This document shows positions 16,939 to 23,414 of a stretch of DNA of 23,640 bases, piece after piece (the first letter of the stretch is position 1; each line of letters begins with the position of its first letter). Under the pieces are notes generated by a model. The model was not told where the DNA came from. It saw nothing but the letters and a program-made list of their open reading frames with translations, and made no database searches. The stretch is from positions 28,641-52,280 of the forward strand of contig MHPU01000008.1 in the NCBI GenBank assembly GCA_001820485.1. The letters are read 5' to 3'. The stretch is from Candidatus Staskawiczbacteria bacterium RIFOXYD1_FULL_32_13 (lineage in GTDB: Bacteria > Patescibacteriota > Minisyncoccia > Minisyncoccales > Staskawiczbacteraceae). The position numbers were made by a program, and so were the translations under genes.

Positions 16939-17657
16939 GTTTTATTTTCTAATGATTCTGGTAAATTTCCACCTTTCATTATCTTATAAAAAATTTGGTT
17001 CCATTCTCCAACCCTCACCACTTTACCCATTTCTAGCAAACCATCTAAATCTCTTCTTATTGTTCTTTTTGTTATGTTTGGCAAAAACTTTATGATATCT
17101 GAAACTTGAGTTTTTTCATTACTATGTAAAATTTCCATTATCTTTTTCTGCCTTTCAGTAAGTTCTAATGAGGTATTATATTGTTTAGTTTCTACGATAT
17201 TTTGATTATTTGAATTTGAGCCAGCGAGCTTACCCTGAGCACCTGCCCCGAGCGAAGTCGAGGGGATATCGAAAGGTTGACTTTGTAATTTAGAATTTTT
17301 ATCCTCAATTTTTTCTAATAAAATTTTTGAAAATTCATCTTTTTTTATTAAACTTTTGACTTCTGTTTCTATATCTTTATATTCTTTTGATAATATTAAA
17401 TAATTTATATCATCAATCCATTTTTGTGATTTAGCTACTTTTAAATAACTTAAAAATACATCAAGATCAACTAAAAGCTGACTTAATGCTTTTTCTTTTT
17501 GCAATGATGCCCAACCATTAGTTGCTAAAACCAATGGCATATTTTCCATTATTGATAAAGCCTTTTCTTTGGCTTTATTTTTTAATGGATCTTGCTCTGG
17601 AAAAAAATCCAAAACCTTATAAGCAGCATTTGTAATTTTAAGAAATCTTTCTTCCAT
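16917..17657 (-). CDS. Four-helix-bundle / DeoR-type winged-helix regulator
   Basis: This 246-residue protein has two parts. Residues 1-115 are all-helical (AYKVLDFFPEQDPLKNKAKEKA, DVFLSYLKVAKSQKWIDDINYLIL), resembling the four-helix bundle family that includes Avd-like proteins. Residues about 165-230 are a DeoR-type winged helix: TERQKKIMEILHSNEKTQVSDI, then recognition helix TKRTIRRDLDGLLEMGKVVRVG. No sugar-phosphate-binding domain follows, so it is not a classical DeoR repressor. The linker (about 127-146) is encoded by a dispersed palindromic repeat. It lies directly upstream of the sigma gene, has its own promoter, and carries a palindrome between promoter and start that suggests autoregulation. 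No reverse transcriptase or variable repeat is present, so a retroelement role is not supported. Confidence 0.8.
   Translation of the reverse strand: MEERFLKITNAAYKVLDFFPEQDPLKNKAKEKALSIMENMPLVLATNGWASLQKEKALSQLLVDLDVFLSYLKVAKSQKWIDDINYLILSKEYKDIETEVKSLIKKDEFSKILLEKIEDKNSKLQSQPFDIPSTSLGAGAQGKLAGSNSNNQNIVETKQYNTSLELTERQKKIMEILHSNEKTQVSDIIKFLPNITKRTIRRDLDGLLEMGKVVRVGEWNQIFYKIMKGGNLPESLENKTRTVILS
17229..17277. repeat. Dispersed palindromic repeat embedded in the regulator gene
   Basis: CCCTGAGC (17233-17240) is followed by CCCCGAGCGAAGTCGAGGGG (17246-17265), a GC-rich partial palindrome related to the CCCTGAGCGAAGTCGAAGGG repeat scattered in many bacterial genomes. It is in frame and encodes PSTSLGAGAQGKLAGS between two domains. 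A relative lies in rlmN (19672-19698). Confidence 0.7.
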
Positions 17658-17659
17658 AT

Positions 17660-17697
17660 ATCATACTCATTTAAATATCAATATTTTTGAGTATCAT
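17660..17697. promoter_or_regulatory. Palindromic operator between promoter and start of the regulator gene
   Basis: ATCATACTCA (17660-17669) and TGAGTATCAT (17688-17697) are inverted with one mismatch; AAATA/TATTT pairs further inside. It begins 2 bp upstream of the ATG and directly follows the candidate -10, so a bound protein, most simply the gene product itself, would block transcription. Confidence 0.5.
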
Positions 17698-17699
17698 AT

Positions 17700-17728
17700 A
17701 ATTTAACAAAAAACAAAACAAAAGTCAA
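17700..17728 (-). promoter_or_regulatory. Promoter of the regulator gene
   Basis: TTGACT (17723-17728) and TAAATT (17700-17705) are 17 bp apart on the minus strand. The hexamers match the consensus in 5 and 4 positions. The predicted leader of about 35-40 nt contains the palindrome at 17660-17697. Confidence 0.5.
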
Positions 17729-17823
17729 AGAGCATTTTTACCCTCTCAAAAATTTTACAGTATTTTATAATTATATCACGCCCAATATGTAGAACGCAAC
17801 TGTGTATAACTCCAATATTTTTA

Positions 17824-17862
17824 CAATAAAAAAACCCTTGCACCGCATACATACAAGAGTTT
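17824..17862 (-). terminator. Intrinsic terminator of the small transcription unit
   Basis: On the minus strand AAACTCTTG (17862-17854) pairs with CAAGGGTTT (17840-17832) with one G-U wobble, followed by a T run. It begins 1 bp after the second in-frame stop at 17864-17866, not after the first stop at 17966. The 90-odd bp from here to the regulator promoter hold no gene. Confidence 0.8.
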
Positions 17863-17863
17863 G

Positions 17864-17965
17864 TTAATACTCCAGCCAAAGTCCTAGTTGATTCACTCCG
17901 GCAGTTCCGGTAAATGCAGACCAAAGACTTTCGCAAATCGAGGTCACGAAAAACTCTTTGGACGC
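17864..17965 (-). pseudogene. In-frame continuation of the 98-residue ORF after its TAA stop
   Basis: After the TAA at 17966-17968 the same frame stays open for 33 codons (ASKEFFVTSICESL, then WSAFTGTAGVNQLGLWLEY) and stops at 17864-17866, immediately before a terminator. Base composition and codon style equal those of the ORF upstream and differ from the AT-rich surroundings. This suggests a 132-codon gene interrupted by one nonsense codon, or a readthrough extension, rather than a 3' UTR. No start codon or RBS is seen for independent translation. Confidence 0.5.
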
Positions 17966-18262
17966 TTACTCCCGCTTGACTCTTGGAGAAAGAATCCGAT
18001 ATGGATTCAACTCAGTTCCCTTCGTCAACTCATTCCACAAAGACAAAAGAAGCATCTCGCCAAATTCCGGGCAAGTTTCAACCTCAGCGAGACACTTCTG
18101 CAAAATCACAGAAGTAAACCCGCTATCCTTTACTTCACCAGAGATTCGGCTCGCCGAAATTCTAGCTTGATGTTCAATTTCAACACCTCCTTGTCTAGCT
18201 CTTACGGCATCGCTAAGCTCTCCGTACCTTCTGTCAAAATACTCTTTGTTGATAATATTCAT
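17966..18262 (-). CDS. Small hypothetical protein, 98 residues
   Basis: I do not recognise the family. The protein is soluble and partly charged, with a basic and acidic N-terminal half (EYFDRRYGELSDAVRARQG, HQARISASRISGEVKDSG), then a more hydrophobic helix-like part (EFGEMLLLSLWNELTKGTELNPYR). The start is well supported: the upstream GAGG is 5 nt from the ATG, one of the few good Shine-Dalgarno sites in the window, and a TTGACA/TAAATT promoter lies above it. The gene is GC-richer than its neighbours, which may mean transfer from another genome. Its frame continues for 33 codons beyond the stop, so the protein may be truncated. It is a single-gene unit with its own terminator. Confidence 0.65.
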   Translation of the reverse strand: MNIINKEYFDRRYGELSDAVRARQGGVEIEHQARISASRISGEVKDSGFTSVILQKCLAEVETCPEFGEMLLLSLWNELTKGTELNPYRILSPRVKRE

Positions 18263-18319
18263 ATTTCCTCAATCTCCCGTCAGAAAAAAGGGCGAAAATG
18301 AACTAAAACAACTATCTAT

Positions 18320-18348
18320 AATTTAATCAAATTATTGCCTTTTGTCAA
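18320..18348 (-). promoter_or_regulatory. Promoter of the small hypothetical gene
   Basis: TTGACA (18343-18348) and TAAATT (18320-18325) are 17 bp apart on the minus strand. The leader is about 50 nt and ends in GAGGAAAT before the ATG at 18262, a clear ribosome binding site. Confidence 0.6.
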
Positions 18349-18365
18349 ATTATTTTCCTTATTAC

Positions 18366-18404
18366 AACTCTAAATAATGTGCGTAGGAACAATATTTAGA
18401 GTAT
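18366..18404. repeat. Inverted repeat A1 (palindromic)
   Basis: Outer arms ACTCTAAATA (18367-18376) and TATTTAGAGT (18393-18402) are perfectly complementary. After one mismatch, TGT/ACA also pair, leaving the 8-nt loop GCGTAGGA. It starts 7 bp after the gene stop in the direction of transcription. There is no T run, so it is not a normal terminator. Confidence 0.9.
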
Positions 18405-18411
18405 TTTTCTC

Positions 18412-18981
18412 TTATACCTTATAAACATCTCTTAATTTTTTGTTCAATTCTTTCCCTTCTATCTCCTGCACAACTAAAACCTGAATTTGTTTTTGATTTA
18501 TACCAAAAAAGTTTCTCAAAATATCAATTTCTTTCTTGCAATCAAAAGCGTGCAACCAAACACTTTTCTGCAAAGAATAAAATCCTAAAGACTTTAATTT
18601 TCTTCTAAAAGCATTTCTCTGTAATTTTTGGGTATCTGGAATATCAAAAATCACCACCCGCCATTTACCGTCCCATTTTCTTGGACAAGCAATTTGAAGC
18701 TTTGCAAATTTGTGCGCTTCAAAATTTCTCTTTCCTTTTTCTGTTGCAACAATTTTAATATCATGCCCGTCTTTTTCTACTTTGATATAGCCTCTTTTAA
18801 TAGCATAAGAAAAAATATCGGAAAATTTCTTCTGATCATATTTACTCAAATCCTTATTTTTTAGCATTATCTTTGCCAATTTATACAAAAAATATGGGGA
18901 GGTAGCAGTTATAGTTATTACTCCCACCAAAACTAAAACACCTAGAATATCTACCACACTTATATTTTTTTCATATTTCAT
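18412..18981 (-). CDS. Membrane-anchored winged-helix protein with Cas2/PaaX-C-like domain (copy A)
   Basis: The 189-residue protein has one N-terminal membrane span (VVDILGVLVLVGVITITA...), a winged-helix part at about 38-90 (KYDQKKFSDIFSYAIKRGYIKVEKDG, wing DIKIVATEKGKRN), and a ferredoxin-like C-terminal domain beginning KWDGKWRVVIFDIPDTQ, then RRKLKSLGFYSLQKSVWLHAFDC. The FDIP strand end and the LGF..LQ.SV block are shared by Cas2 and by the C-terminal domain of PaaX regulators. The Asp equivalent to the Cas2 metal ligand is present (D of FDIP). No cas1, effector or CRISPR array is in the window. It has a paralogue at 22835-23377 with the same architecture. Two TATAAT hexamers (19009-19014, 19017-19022) lie just upstream, the outer one overlapping repeat A2. 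Confidence 0.8.
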   Translation of the reverse strand: MKYEKNISVVDILGVLVLVGVITITATSPYFLYKLAKIMLKNKDLSKYDQKKFSDIFSYAIKRGYIKVEKDGHDIKIVATEKGKRNFEAHKFAKLQIACPRKWDGKWRVVIFDIPDTQKLQRNAFRRKLKSLGFYSLQKSVWLHAFDCKKEIDILRNFFGINQKQIQVLVVQEIEGKELNKKLRDVYKV

Positions 18982-19019
18982 ATTATTTTTTTTAAATATT
19001 CAAATCTTATTATAACATT

Positions 19020-19058
19020 ATACTCTAAATATTGTTCCTACGCACATTATTTAGAGTT
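19020..19058. repeat. Inverted repeat A2, exact reverse complement of A1
   Basis: All 39 positions are the reverse complement of 18366-18404, with mismatches starting at the next base on both sides. It lies 38 bp upstream of the gene start, covering the -35 zone of a promoter whose TATAAT is at 19009-19014. Confidence 0.92.
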
Positions 19059-19085
19059 ATATAATTTTTATAATATCACAAAATT

Positions 19086-20117
19086 TTATTTTCCTGTAAC
19101 AAATTGCCCGCAAGCAGCTTGGATATCATCGCCAAAACGATATCTTTGTACAAAATTTATTTTTTCTTTTTTTAGTATTTTCTTAAAAGTTTCTATTCTA
19201 TTATTACTTGAAGCCTGAAACTGCGAACCCTTAACAGTATTAAATGTTATTAAATTTAAAAAATATAATTTTTTGTGCATTAATTCCACTAACTCTTTGG
19301 CGCATTCATCTGTATCATTTATATCTTTGATTAACACATATTCAAACATTACTTTTCTTTTTGTTTTTAAAATATAGTCATCAACTGCTTTTAAAACTTT
19401 ATCTAGTGGATATCTTTTGTTTATTGGCATTAATTGCTCACGTAGTTTGTTGTTTGGCGCATGTAAAGAAATAGCCAAATTTACTTGAAGTCCACTATTT
19501 GCTAACTTTTCAATCCCTTCGATTACTCCACAAGTAGAAACTGAAATATTTCTTATACTAATATTAAAAGCATTTGCATCATTTAAAACTTTAATTGCTT
19601 TTAAAACATTATCATAATTTAAAAACGGCTCCCCCATACCCATAAATGTAACATTGGATACGCGATTTAACCCATTCGACTCGCTTTGCTCGCTCAGGGT
19701 AGTTTTTTTCAAATGACGATTGAAAAAAACTACTTGCTCTAAAATTTCATCTACTGTTAAATTTCTTATAAATCCCATTGTGCCTGTAGCACAAAACAAA
19801 CAACCCATTGGACAACCAACTTGGCATGATACACACACAGTATTACGTCCATCCTTGTGTTTCATCAGAACAGTTTCAATCTCTACATTATCTTTTAAAA
19901 TAATTTTAGCTTTTATACTGTCACCATTTCTTGAAGTTAAAACATCTGCCTTAATTTCTAAAGGACATTCTTTATTTAGTTTATCTCTTAAATCTTTAGA
20001 AAATGAAGTTGCTTGATTCCAATTATCTATAAATTTTACAAACACAAAATCTCTTGCTTCTTTTAAGCGATATTTTGACTCATCTTTCAAAACTTCTTTT
20101 AATTTCTCTAAATCCAT
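19086..20117 (-). CDS. rlmN: 23S rRNA (adenine-2503-C2)-methyltransferase
   Basis: With start at ATG 20117 the protein has 343 residues; a GTG two codons upstream is possible. It shows the family blocks VCVSCQVGCPMGCLFCATGTMGF in two halves (the CxxxCxxC cluster motif is CPMGCLFC), SNVTFMGMGEPFLNYDNV, ISVSTCG, LAISLHAPN and, at the C-terminus, QAACGQF with the methyl-carrying Cys. The enzyme methylates A2503 of 23S rRNA and often A37 of some tRNAs, using two SAM and a 4Fe-4S cluster. All key residues are present. A loop of about 20 residues (NRHLKKTTLSEQSESNGLN) before SNVTFMGMGEP is longer than usual and is encoded by a hairpin plus a dispersed repeat. It follows the LTD gene by 37 bp. Confidence 0.95.
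   Translation of the reverse strand: MDLEKLKEVLKDESKYRLKEARDFVFVKFIDNWNQATSFSKDLRDKLNKECPLEIKADVLTSRNGDSIKAKIILKDNVEIETVLMKHKDGRNTVCVSCQVGCPMGCLFCATGTMGFIRNLTVDEILEQVVFFNRHLKKTTLSEQSESNGLNRVSNVTFMGMGEPFLNYDNVLKAIKVLNDANAFNISIRNISVSTCGVIEGIEKLANSGLQVNLAISLHAPNNKLREQLMPINKRYPLDKVLKAVDDYILKTKRKVMFEYVLIKDINDTDECAKELVELMHKKLYFLNLITFNTVKGSQFQASSNNRIETFKKILKKEKINFVQRYRFGDDIQAACGQFVTGK
19672..19733. repeat. Palindromic repeat embedded in rlmN
   Basis: A perfect 14-bp inverted repeat, GTAGTTTTTTTCAA (19699-19712) with TTGAAAAAAACTAC (19720-19733) and a 7-nt loop, abuts a copy of the CCCTGAGCGAG...GTCGAATGGG repeat (minus strand, 19672-19698). It is in frame and adds about 20 residues to a surface loop. 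Confidence 0.8.
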
Positions 20118-20154
20118 AATCACACAATAACATATTTAGCAAATTTTATAAAAT

Positions 20155-22656
20155 TTATTCAATTATTGGGTTTACAACAACTGTGCGAGTTATTTGTGTT
20201 GCATTGTTACCTGCTTTGTCGGTAACGTTATAAGTTACATAATAAGTAGCGGGAATTGATATGTCTACAACATCTCCGCCGATAATTATTGAATCTGCAT
20301 CTATATTTGCATCATTAACCACAGCCCCCAATTCTTCATAGACATCACCCATATTCAAATTTATTACAACATCTCCATTTAAAGTAATAATTGGATTTAT
20401 TGTATCTAAAATTATTGTTGCTGGAATTCCTGGTGTAGTTTCATTACCGACAGAATCTTTAAATTTTACTCTAACTGTTTTTGTACCATCACCTGAAACC
20501 GACAAAGTCCAGTCTTTTGTTGTTAAATATGGTTCCCAATCATGGTATGAACTAAAATTTGCTATTTTCATCTCAACAACTTCAGACAAATCATCTTCTG
20601 CAAACAAAGCCAAAATAACATTTCTGTTATTTGTATATTCTGCGCCATCATTTATTGTTATTGTTCCTGTTGGTGGAGTTTTATCAATAACAGGAGGCAA
20701 TTCTATTGTTGTGAAAATAGGTTCTTGTGGCAAAAATTCCGACCAATTCCCCTCAACATCTTTGACTTTTACTTGAAAATAATATGTTTTGCCATCAACT
20801 ACAGGGATTGCTTCAGACTGTTTTGCAATTTGGATAGACATCGGGTGTCCATCTATTTCAACAGGTGAGTCTTCGTGCCAATTTTCAGCAACTGTAGGAT
20901 CTGCGTCATTCCATCTAAAAACAAAACTATTTATACCAGATGGAGTAACAGTGCCCAATAAATCTGTTATTTCAAAATTAATAGAAAAATTTAAACTTGT
21001 TTGAATTGGGTTTAGTAAGCCAAAAGTAACTTCTGGTGGGGTTGTGTCTTTTGGAGTTTCCACAATTGGTGGTTCTACAAAAGTAATGTTTTGTGATTTT
21101 GGAGTAGGTATTTGGGTTTCAAAATCATTAAAATTATTATCTGTATCTTGCTCTGAATTATCAACTTCAAGCCATTTTCTTACTAAACTTTTATCGTTTT
21201 CCGGAGTTATGGCTGATAGAATTTCAAAATCAGTTGCTAAGCCAAATCCTAATTTGTCTGAAATGTCTCCATTAAAATTTTTCAAAACTAAAGAGTTGTC
21301 CTCGGTCAAAGGTTCATCAAAAATAATATCAGCCAAATTTTTATATTGAGAACTCTGCCTTACAATCAAAAAATAATTGTTTGCTAATATTGTTTTACCT
21401 TCAAAATCATTTTTTGTTACATAACTTGAATAATTTTCTGCTGTTTTGGTTTTTCTCTGCAAATACCAATTGGTCAAACTTACATCTGTATTGTTTGGAT
21501 TAAATAATTCGATAAATTCGTCACCTCCAAGCAAAACTTCTGATATTAAAATTTTCTCTGGCAAATCAGTAGCAGGAGGAGAAATAATTGGATTATCTGG
21601 TGGCACAATATATTTTAAATTCTGCTGTCTTGGAGTTAAGTTTTGCATTTCAAAATCCACAAAATTATTATCTGTATCTCTTTCTGAATTATCCTCCCAT
21701 TTTCTACCAATGCTCAAACCACTTGGCGGACTTTCCGCCAAATTACTTTCATAATCAACTGCTTGTCCAAAACCAAGTTTATCTGAAATATCTCTGTTTG
21801 GATCTTTCAAAACTAATGAGTTATCTTCAGTAAGAGGACTATCTATCCAAATATCAACTGCAGACAAATTAAAATTGCCATCTCTGGCAATTACGAAATA
21901 ACTTTTCGCTAAAATTTTCTTTCCTGCAAACAAATTATTCGAAGCATACGTAGAATATGAATTTGCATTTTTGGTTTTTCTCTGCAAATACCAATTGGTC
22001 AAACTTACATCAATTTCGTTAGGATTATACAGTTCCACAAATTCTTGTTTATCATTGTCTGTACCTGCAATTTGCACTTCGGAAATTAAAATTTTCGGAT
22101 AAATAGTTTTTGCTCCGCTACTTAATTGAGGTTGTGGATTTTCTAATGCGACCTCAACATTTTCTTCTTGACTTACTTCTATCTCTTGGACGATATCTTC
22201 TTCTATTTTTTTATCTTCATTTTCTTGTTTGTAATTTATATTTTGTAATTTGTTTTTTTCTGCTATCAAATCATTAATTTTTCTTTGTAAAACATCAATT
22301 TGATCTACTAAATCATCAAGCTTGTCCTGCTCGATTATCTCATTTTGCAACACGCTGACATTTTCCTCGTCATTGCGATCCAAAGACGAAGTTTCAACAC
22401 TTGTTTTAAAATTATTATTCAAGATTACTGTCCCAGCCGACTTTTCCGAAAAAGTCGTGACTGGTCCTAGCAATGACGCTGGGACTTCATATTGTGTTCT
22501 ATAATTTTGAGAATTTACAAGCGAAGCCATAAAAAATCCTGTTTCTTTAGCTACTTTTACAAAATTAGGAAAATAATTATAAATAAATCCAGACAATAAA
22601 ACTGCTAAAACAAAACCAGACAAAAATTTAAGAAATTTCTTGATTTTTAAAAACAT
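20155..22656 (-). CDS. Surface protein with two lamin-tail domains, Ig-like modules and DUF5011-like end
   Basis: This 833-residue protein has an N-terminal membrane span (FLKFLSGFVLAVLLSGFIYNYF), a coiled coil (DDLVDQIDVLQRKINDLIAEKN) and two lamin-tail domains, about 186-343 and 368-523. Both domains have KILISEV, EF(V/I)EL(Y/F)NPN and SLTNWYLQRKTK. Ig/FN3-like modules follow (DTTPPEVTFGLLNP, DKTPPTGTITINDGAEY), then a C-terminal DUF5011-like domain (ITLNGDVVINLNMGDVYEELGA, VTYNVTDKAGN). It would be anchored in the membrane with adhesive modules outside; no enzyme motif is seen. The two LTDs share a 43-bp identical DNA stretch. Residues 58-97 are encoded by a palindromic repeat insertion. 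A TATATA/TTGCTG pair upstream is a weak promoter candidate. Confidence 0.85.
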   Translation of the reverse strand: MFLKIKKFLKFLSGFVLAVLLSGFIYNYFPNFVKVAKETGFFMASLVNSQNYRTQYEVPASLLGPVTTFSEKSAGTVILNNNFKTSVETSSLDRNDEENVSVLQNEIIEQDKLDDLVDQIDVLQRKINDLIAEKNKLQNINYKQENEDKKIEEDIVQEIEVSQEENVEVALENPQPQLSSGAKTIYPKILISEVQIAGTDNDKQEFVELYNPNEIDVSLTNWYLQRKTKNANSYSTYASNNLFAGKKILAKSYFVIARDGNFNLSAVDIWIDSPLTEDNSLVLKDPNRDISDKLGFGQAVDYESNLAESPPSGLSIGRKWEDNSERDTDNNFVDFEMQNLTPRQQNLKYIVPPDNPIISPPATDLPEKILISEVLLGGDEFIELFNPNNTDVSLTNWYLQRKTKTAENYSSYVTKNDFEGKTILANNYFLIVRQSSQYKNLADIIFDEPLTEDNSLVLKNFNGDISDKLGFGLATDFEILSAITPENDKSLVRKWLEVDNSEQDTDNNFNDFETQIPTPKSQNITFVEPPIVETPKDTTPPEVTFGLLNPIQTSLNFSINFEITDLLGTVTPSGINSFVFRWNDADPTVAENWHEDSPVEIDGHPMSIQIAKQSEAIPVVDGKTYYFQVKVKDVEGNWSEFLPQEPIFTTIELPPVIDKTPPTGTITINDGAEYTNNRNVILALFAEDDLSEVVEMKIANFSSYHDWEPYLTTKDWTLSVSGDGTKTVRVKFKDSVGNETTPGIPATIILDTINPIITLNGDVVINLNMGDVYEELGAVVNDANIDADSIIIGGDVVDISIPATYYVTYNVTDKAGNNATQITRTVVVNPIIE
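21444..21486. repeat. 43-bp direct repeat, copy in second lamin-tail domain
   Basis: Identical over 43 bp to 21969-22011; it encodes the reverse complement reading DVSLTNWYLQRKTK in both lamin-tail domains. Identity at the DNA level, including synonymous sites, points to recent duplication or gene conversion. Confidence 0.85.
21969..22011. repeat. 43-bp direct repeat, copy in first lamin-tail domain
   Basis: Partner of 21444-21486, 525 bp away in the same orientation. Confidence 0.85.
22368..22485. repeat. Nested palindromic repeat embedded in the LTD protein gene
   Basis: GTCCCAGC (22430-22437) and GCTGGGAC (22478-22485) are perfect inverted arms enclosing CGACTTTT-ccga-AAAAGTCG (22438-22457). 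CGTCATTGC (22368-22376) is inverted at 22470-22478. The parts resemble the CGTCATTGCGA-type intergenic repeats of bacteria. It is in frame and encodes roughly residues 58-97, between the membrane span and the coiled coil. Confidence 0.75.
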
Positions 22657-22760
22657 ATGAAACTGTAAAATTATTTAATCTCTATATATAATTATATATA
22701 ATTTTTCAGCAATATTCCAATCTCCACACACATTAAACCAATGCAAATCAAAAAAAATTA

Positions 22761-22800
22761 AGTATACATATTTTCTACGACCGTGAAAAATATGTATACC
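22761..22800. repeat. Inverted repeat B1 (palindromic)
   Basis: GTATACATATTTT (22762-22774) pairs perfectly with AAAATATGTATAC (22787-22799) around CTACGACCGTGA. It lies downstream of gene copy B. Confidence 0.9.
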
Positions 22801-22834
22801 AAATATTTGATTTAATATTATTTGATCATAACTT

Positions 22835-23377
22835 TCACTGCAATCCAAAAAACTTTCGCAAATACATATCATTATCAATTTTTTCTAAAATGCCAAACCT
22901 TACCCACTTTGAAATTTTGTAGGTTTCTATTATATATTCTATTTCATTTTCACACTCATACGGAAAAGCAAATATGCTATGTTGTAGTTCGTAGAAACCA
23001 ATCTTTTTTATTTTGCTTCTAAATACATCTCTAGCTACTCTTTGCTTCTCTGGAATATCAAAAAACACTATATGCCATTTACCGTCCCAATCTTTTTTAT
23101 TGGTAAGTTTTATTTCTTCAAACTTATATGTTAAAGCTTTCATTTTACCTTTATCGGTGAGAGTTAAAGTTATAGTGCCATCTTTGTTTGCTTTGCGTTT
23201 GATCAATTTGGAGCGATAGAGATTATTAACTTGCTTTTTAAAATCATGATCAGATGTATTAAATAATTCTTTTCCTATGGCTCTTAAAACTTTTCTTTGT
23301 TGCCCAGGAGTATAACAAAAACCAAGAGCAATCACTCCTAACAATAAATATAAAATTTTACTTGATGGTCGTGACAT
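22835..23377 (-). CDS. Membrane-anchored winged-helix protein with Cas2/PaaX-C-like domain (copy B)
   Basis: This 180-residue protein has an N-terminal hydrophobic span (ILYLLLGVIALGFCY), a winged-helix region (TSDHDFKKQVNNLYRSKLIKRKA, wing GTITLTLTDKGK) and the Cas2/PaaX-C-like domain starting DWDGKWHIVFFDIPEKQ, then FRSKIKKIGFYELQHSIFAFPYEC. The blocks W-DGKW, FDIP and IGFYELQ.S align directly with copy A, yet overall identity is low, so this is not a recent duplicate. The Cas2-like metal-binding Asp is present. With no cas1 or CRISPR array, a DNA-binding or hairpin-recognising role fits the flanking palindromes better than adaptation; that role is an inference. Confidence 0.8.
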   Translation of the reverse strand: MSRPSSKILYLLLGVIALGFCYTPGQQRKVLRAIGKELFNTSDHDFKKQVNNLYRSKLIKRKANKDGTITLTLTDKGKMKALTYKFEEIKLTNKKDWDGKWHIVFFDIPEKQRVARDVFRSKIKKIGFYELQHSIFAFPYECENEIEYIIETYKISKWVRFGILEKIDNDMYLRKFFGLQ

Positions 23378-23414
23378 TACTTAAAAAAAATAAAGATTAA
23401 TTAAAAAATTAATT

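Larger units (their letters stand above)
18366..19058 (-). mobile_element. Cassette A: Cas2/PaaX-like gene between perfect 39-bp inverted repeats
   Basis: The 693-bp unit consists of an inverted repeat (18366-18404), 7 bp, one gene (18412-18981), 38 bp, and an exact inverted copy (19020-19058). Each repeat is itself a hairpin palindrome. I see no target-site duplication and no transposase motif. The layout recalls single-gene elements whose product recognises hairpin ends (such as RAYT with REP), but an autoregulated gene with two operators is an alternative. Confidence 0.5.

Noticed and set aside
16917..17657. Diversity-generating retroelement accessory gene, from the Avd-like helical domain
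   Set aside because: No reverse transcriptase, template repeat or variable repeat is present in the window.
17703..18301. Other ORFs overlapping the small gene (17703-17936 minus, 17888-18301 plus, 17958-18170 plus)
   Set aside because: Composition is unlike protein, they lack an RBS, and they cross the promoter, terminator or the better supported minus-strand frame.
18366..19058. Repeats A1/A2 and B1/B2 as simple transcription terminators
   Set aside because: No T run follows the stems in the direction of transcription, and copies occur upstream of the genes as well.
18412..23377. CRISPR-Cas locus suggested by two Cas2-like proteins
   Set aside because: There is no array of regularly spaced repeats, no cas1 and no effector gene; the proteins have winged-helix and membrane parts absent from Cas2.
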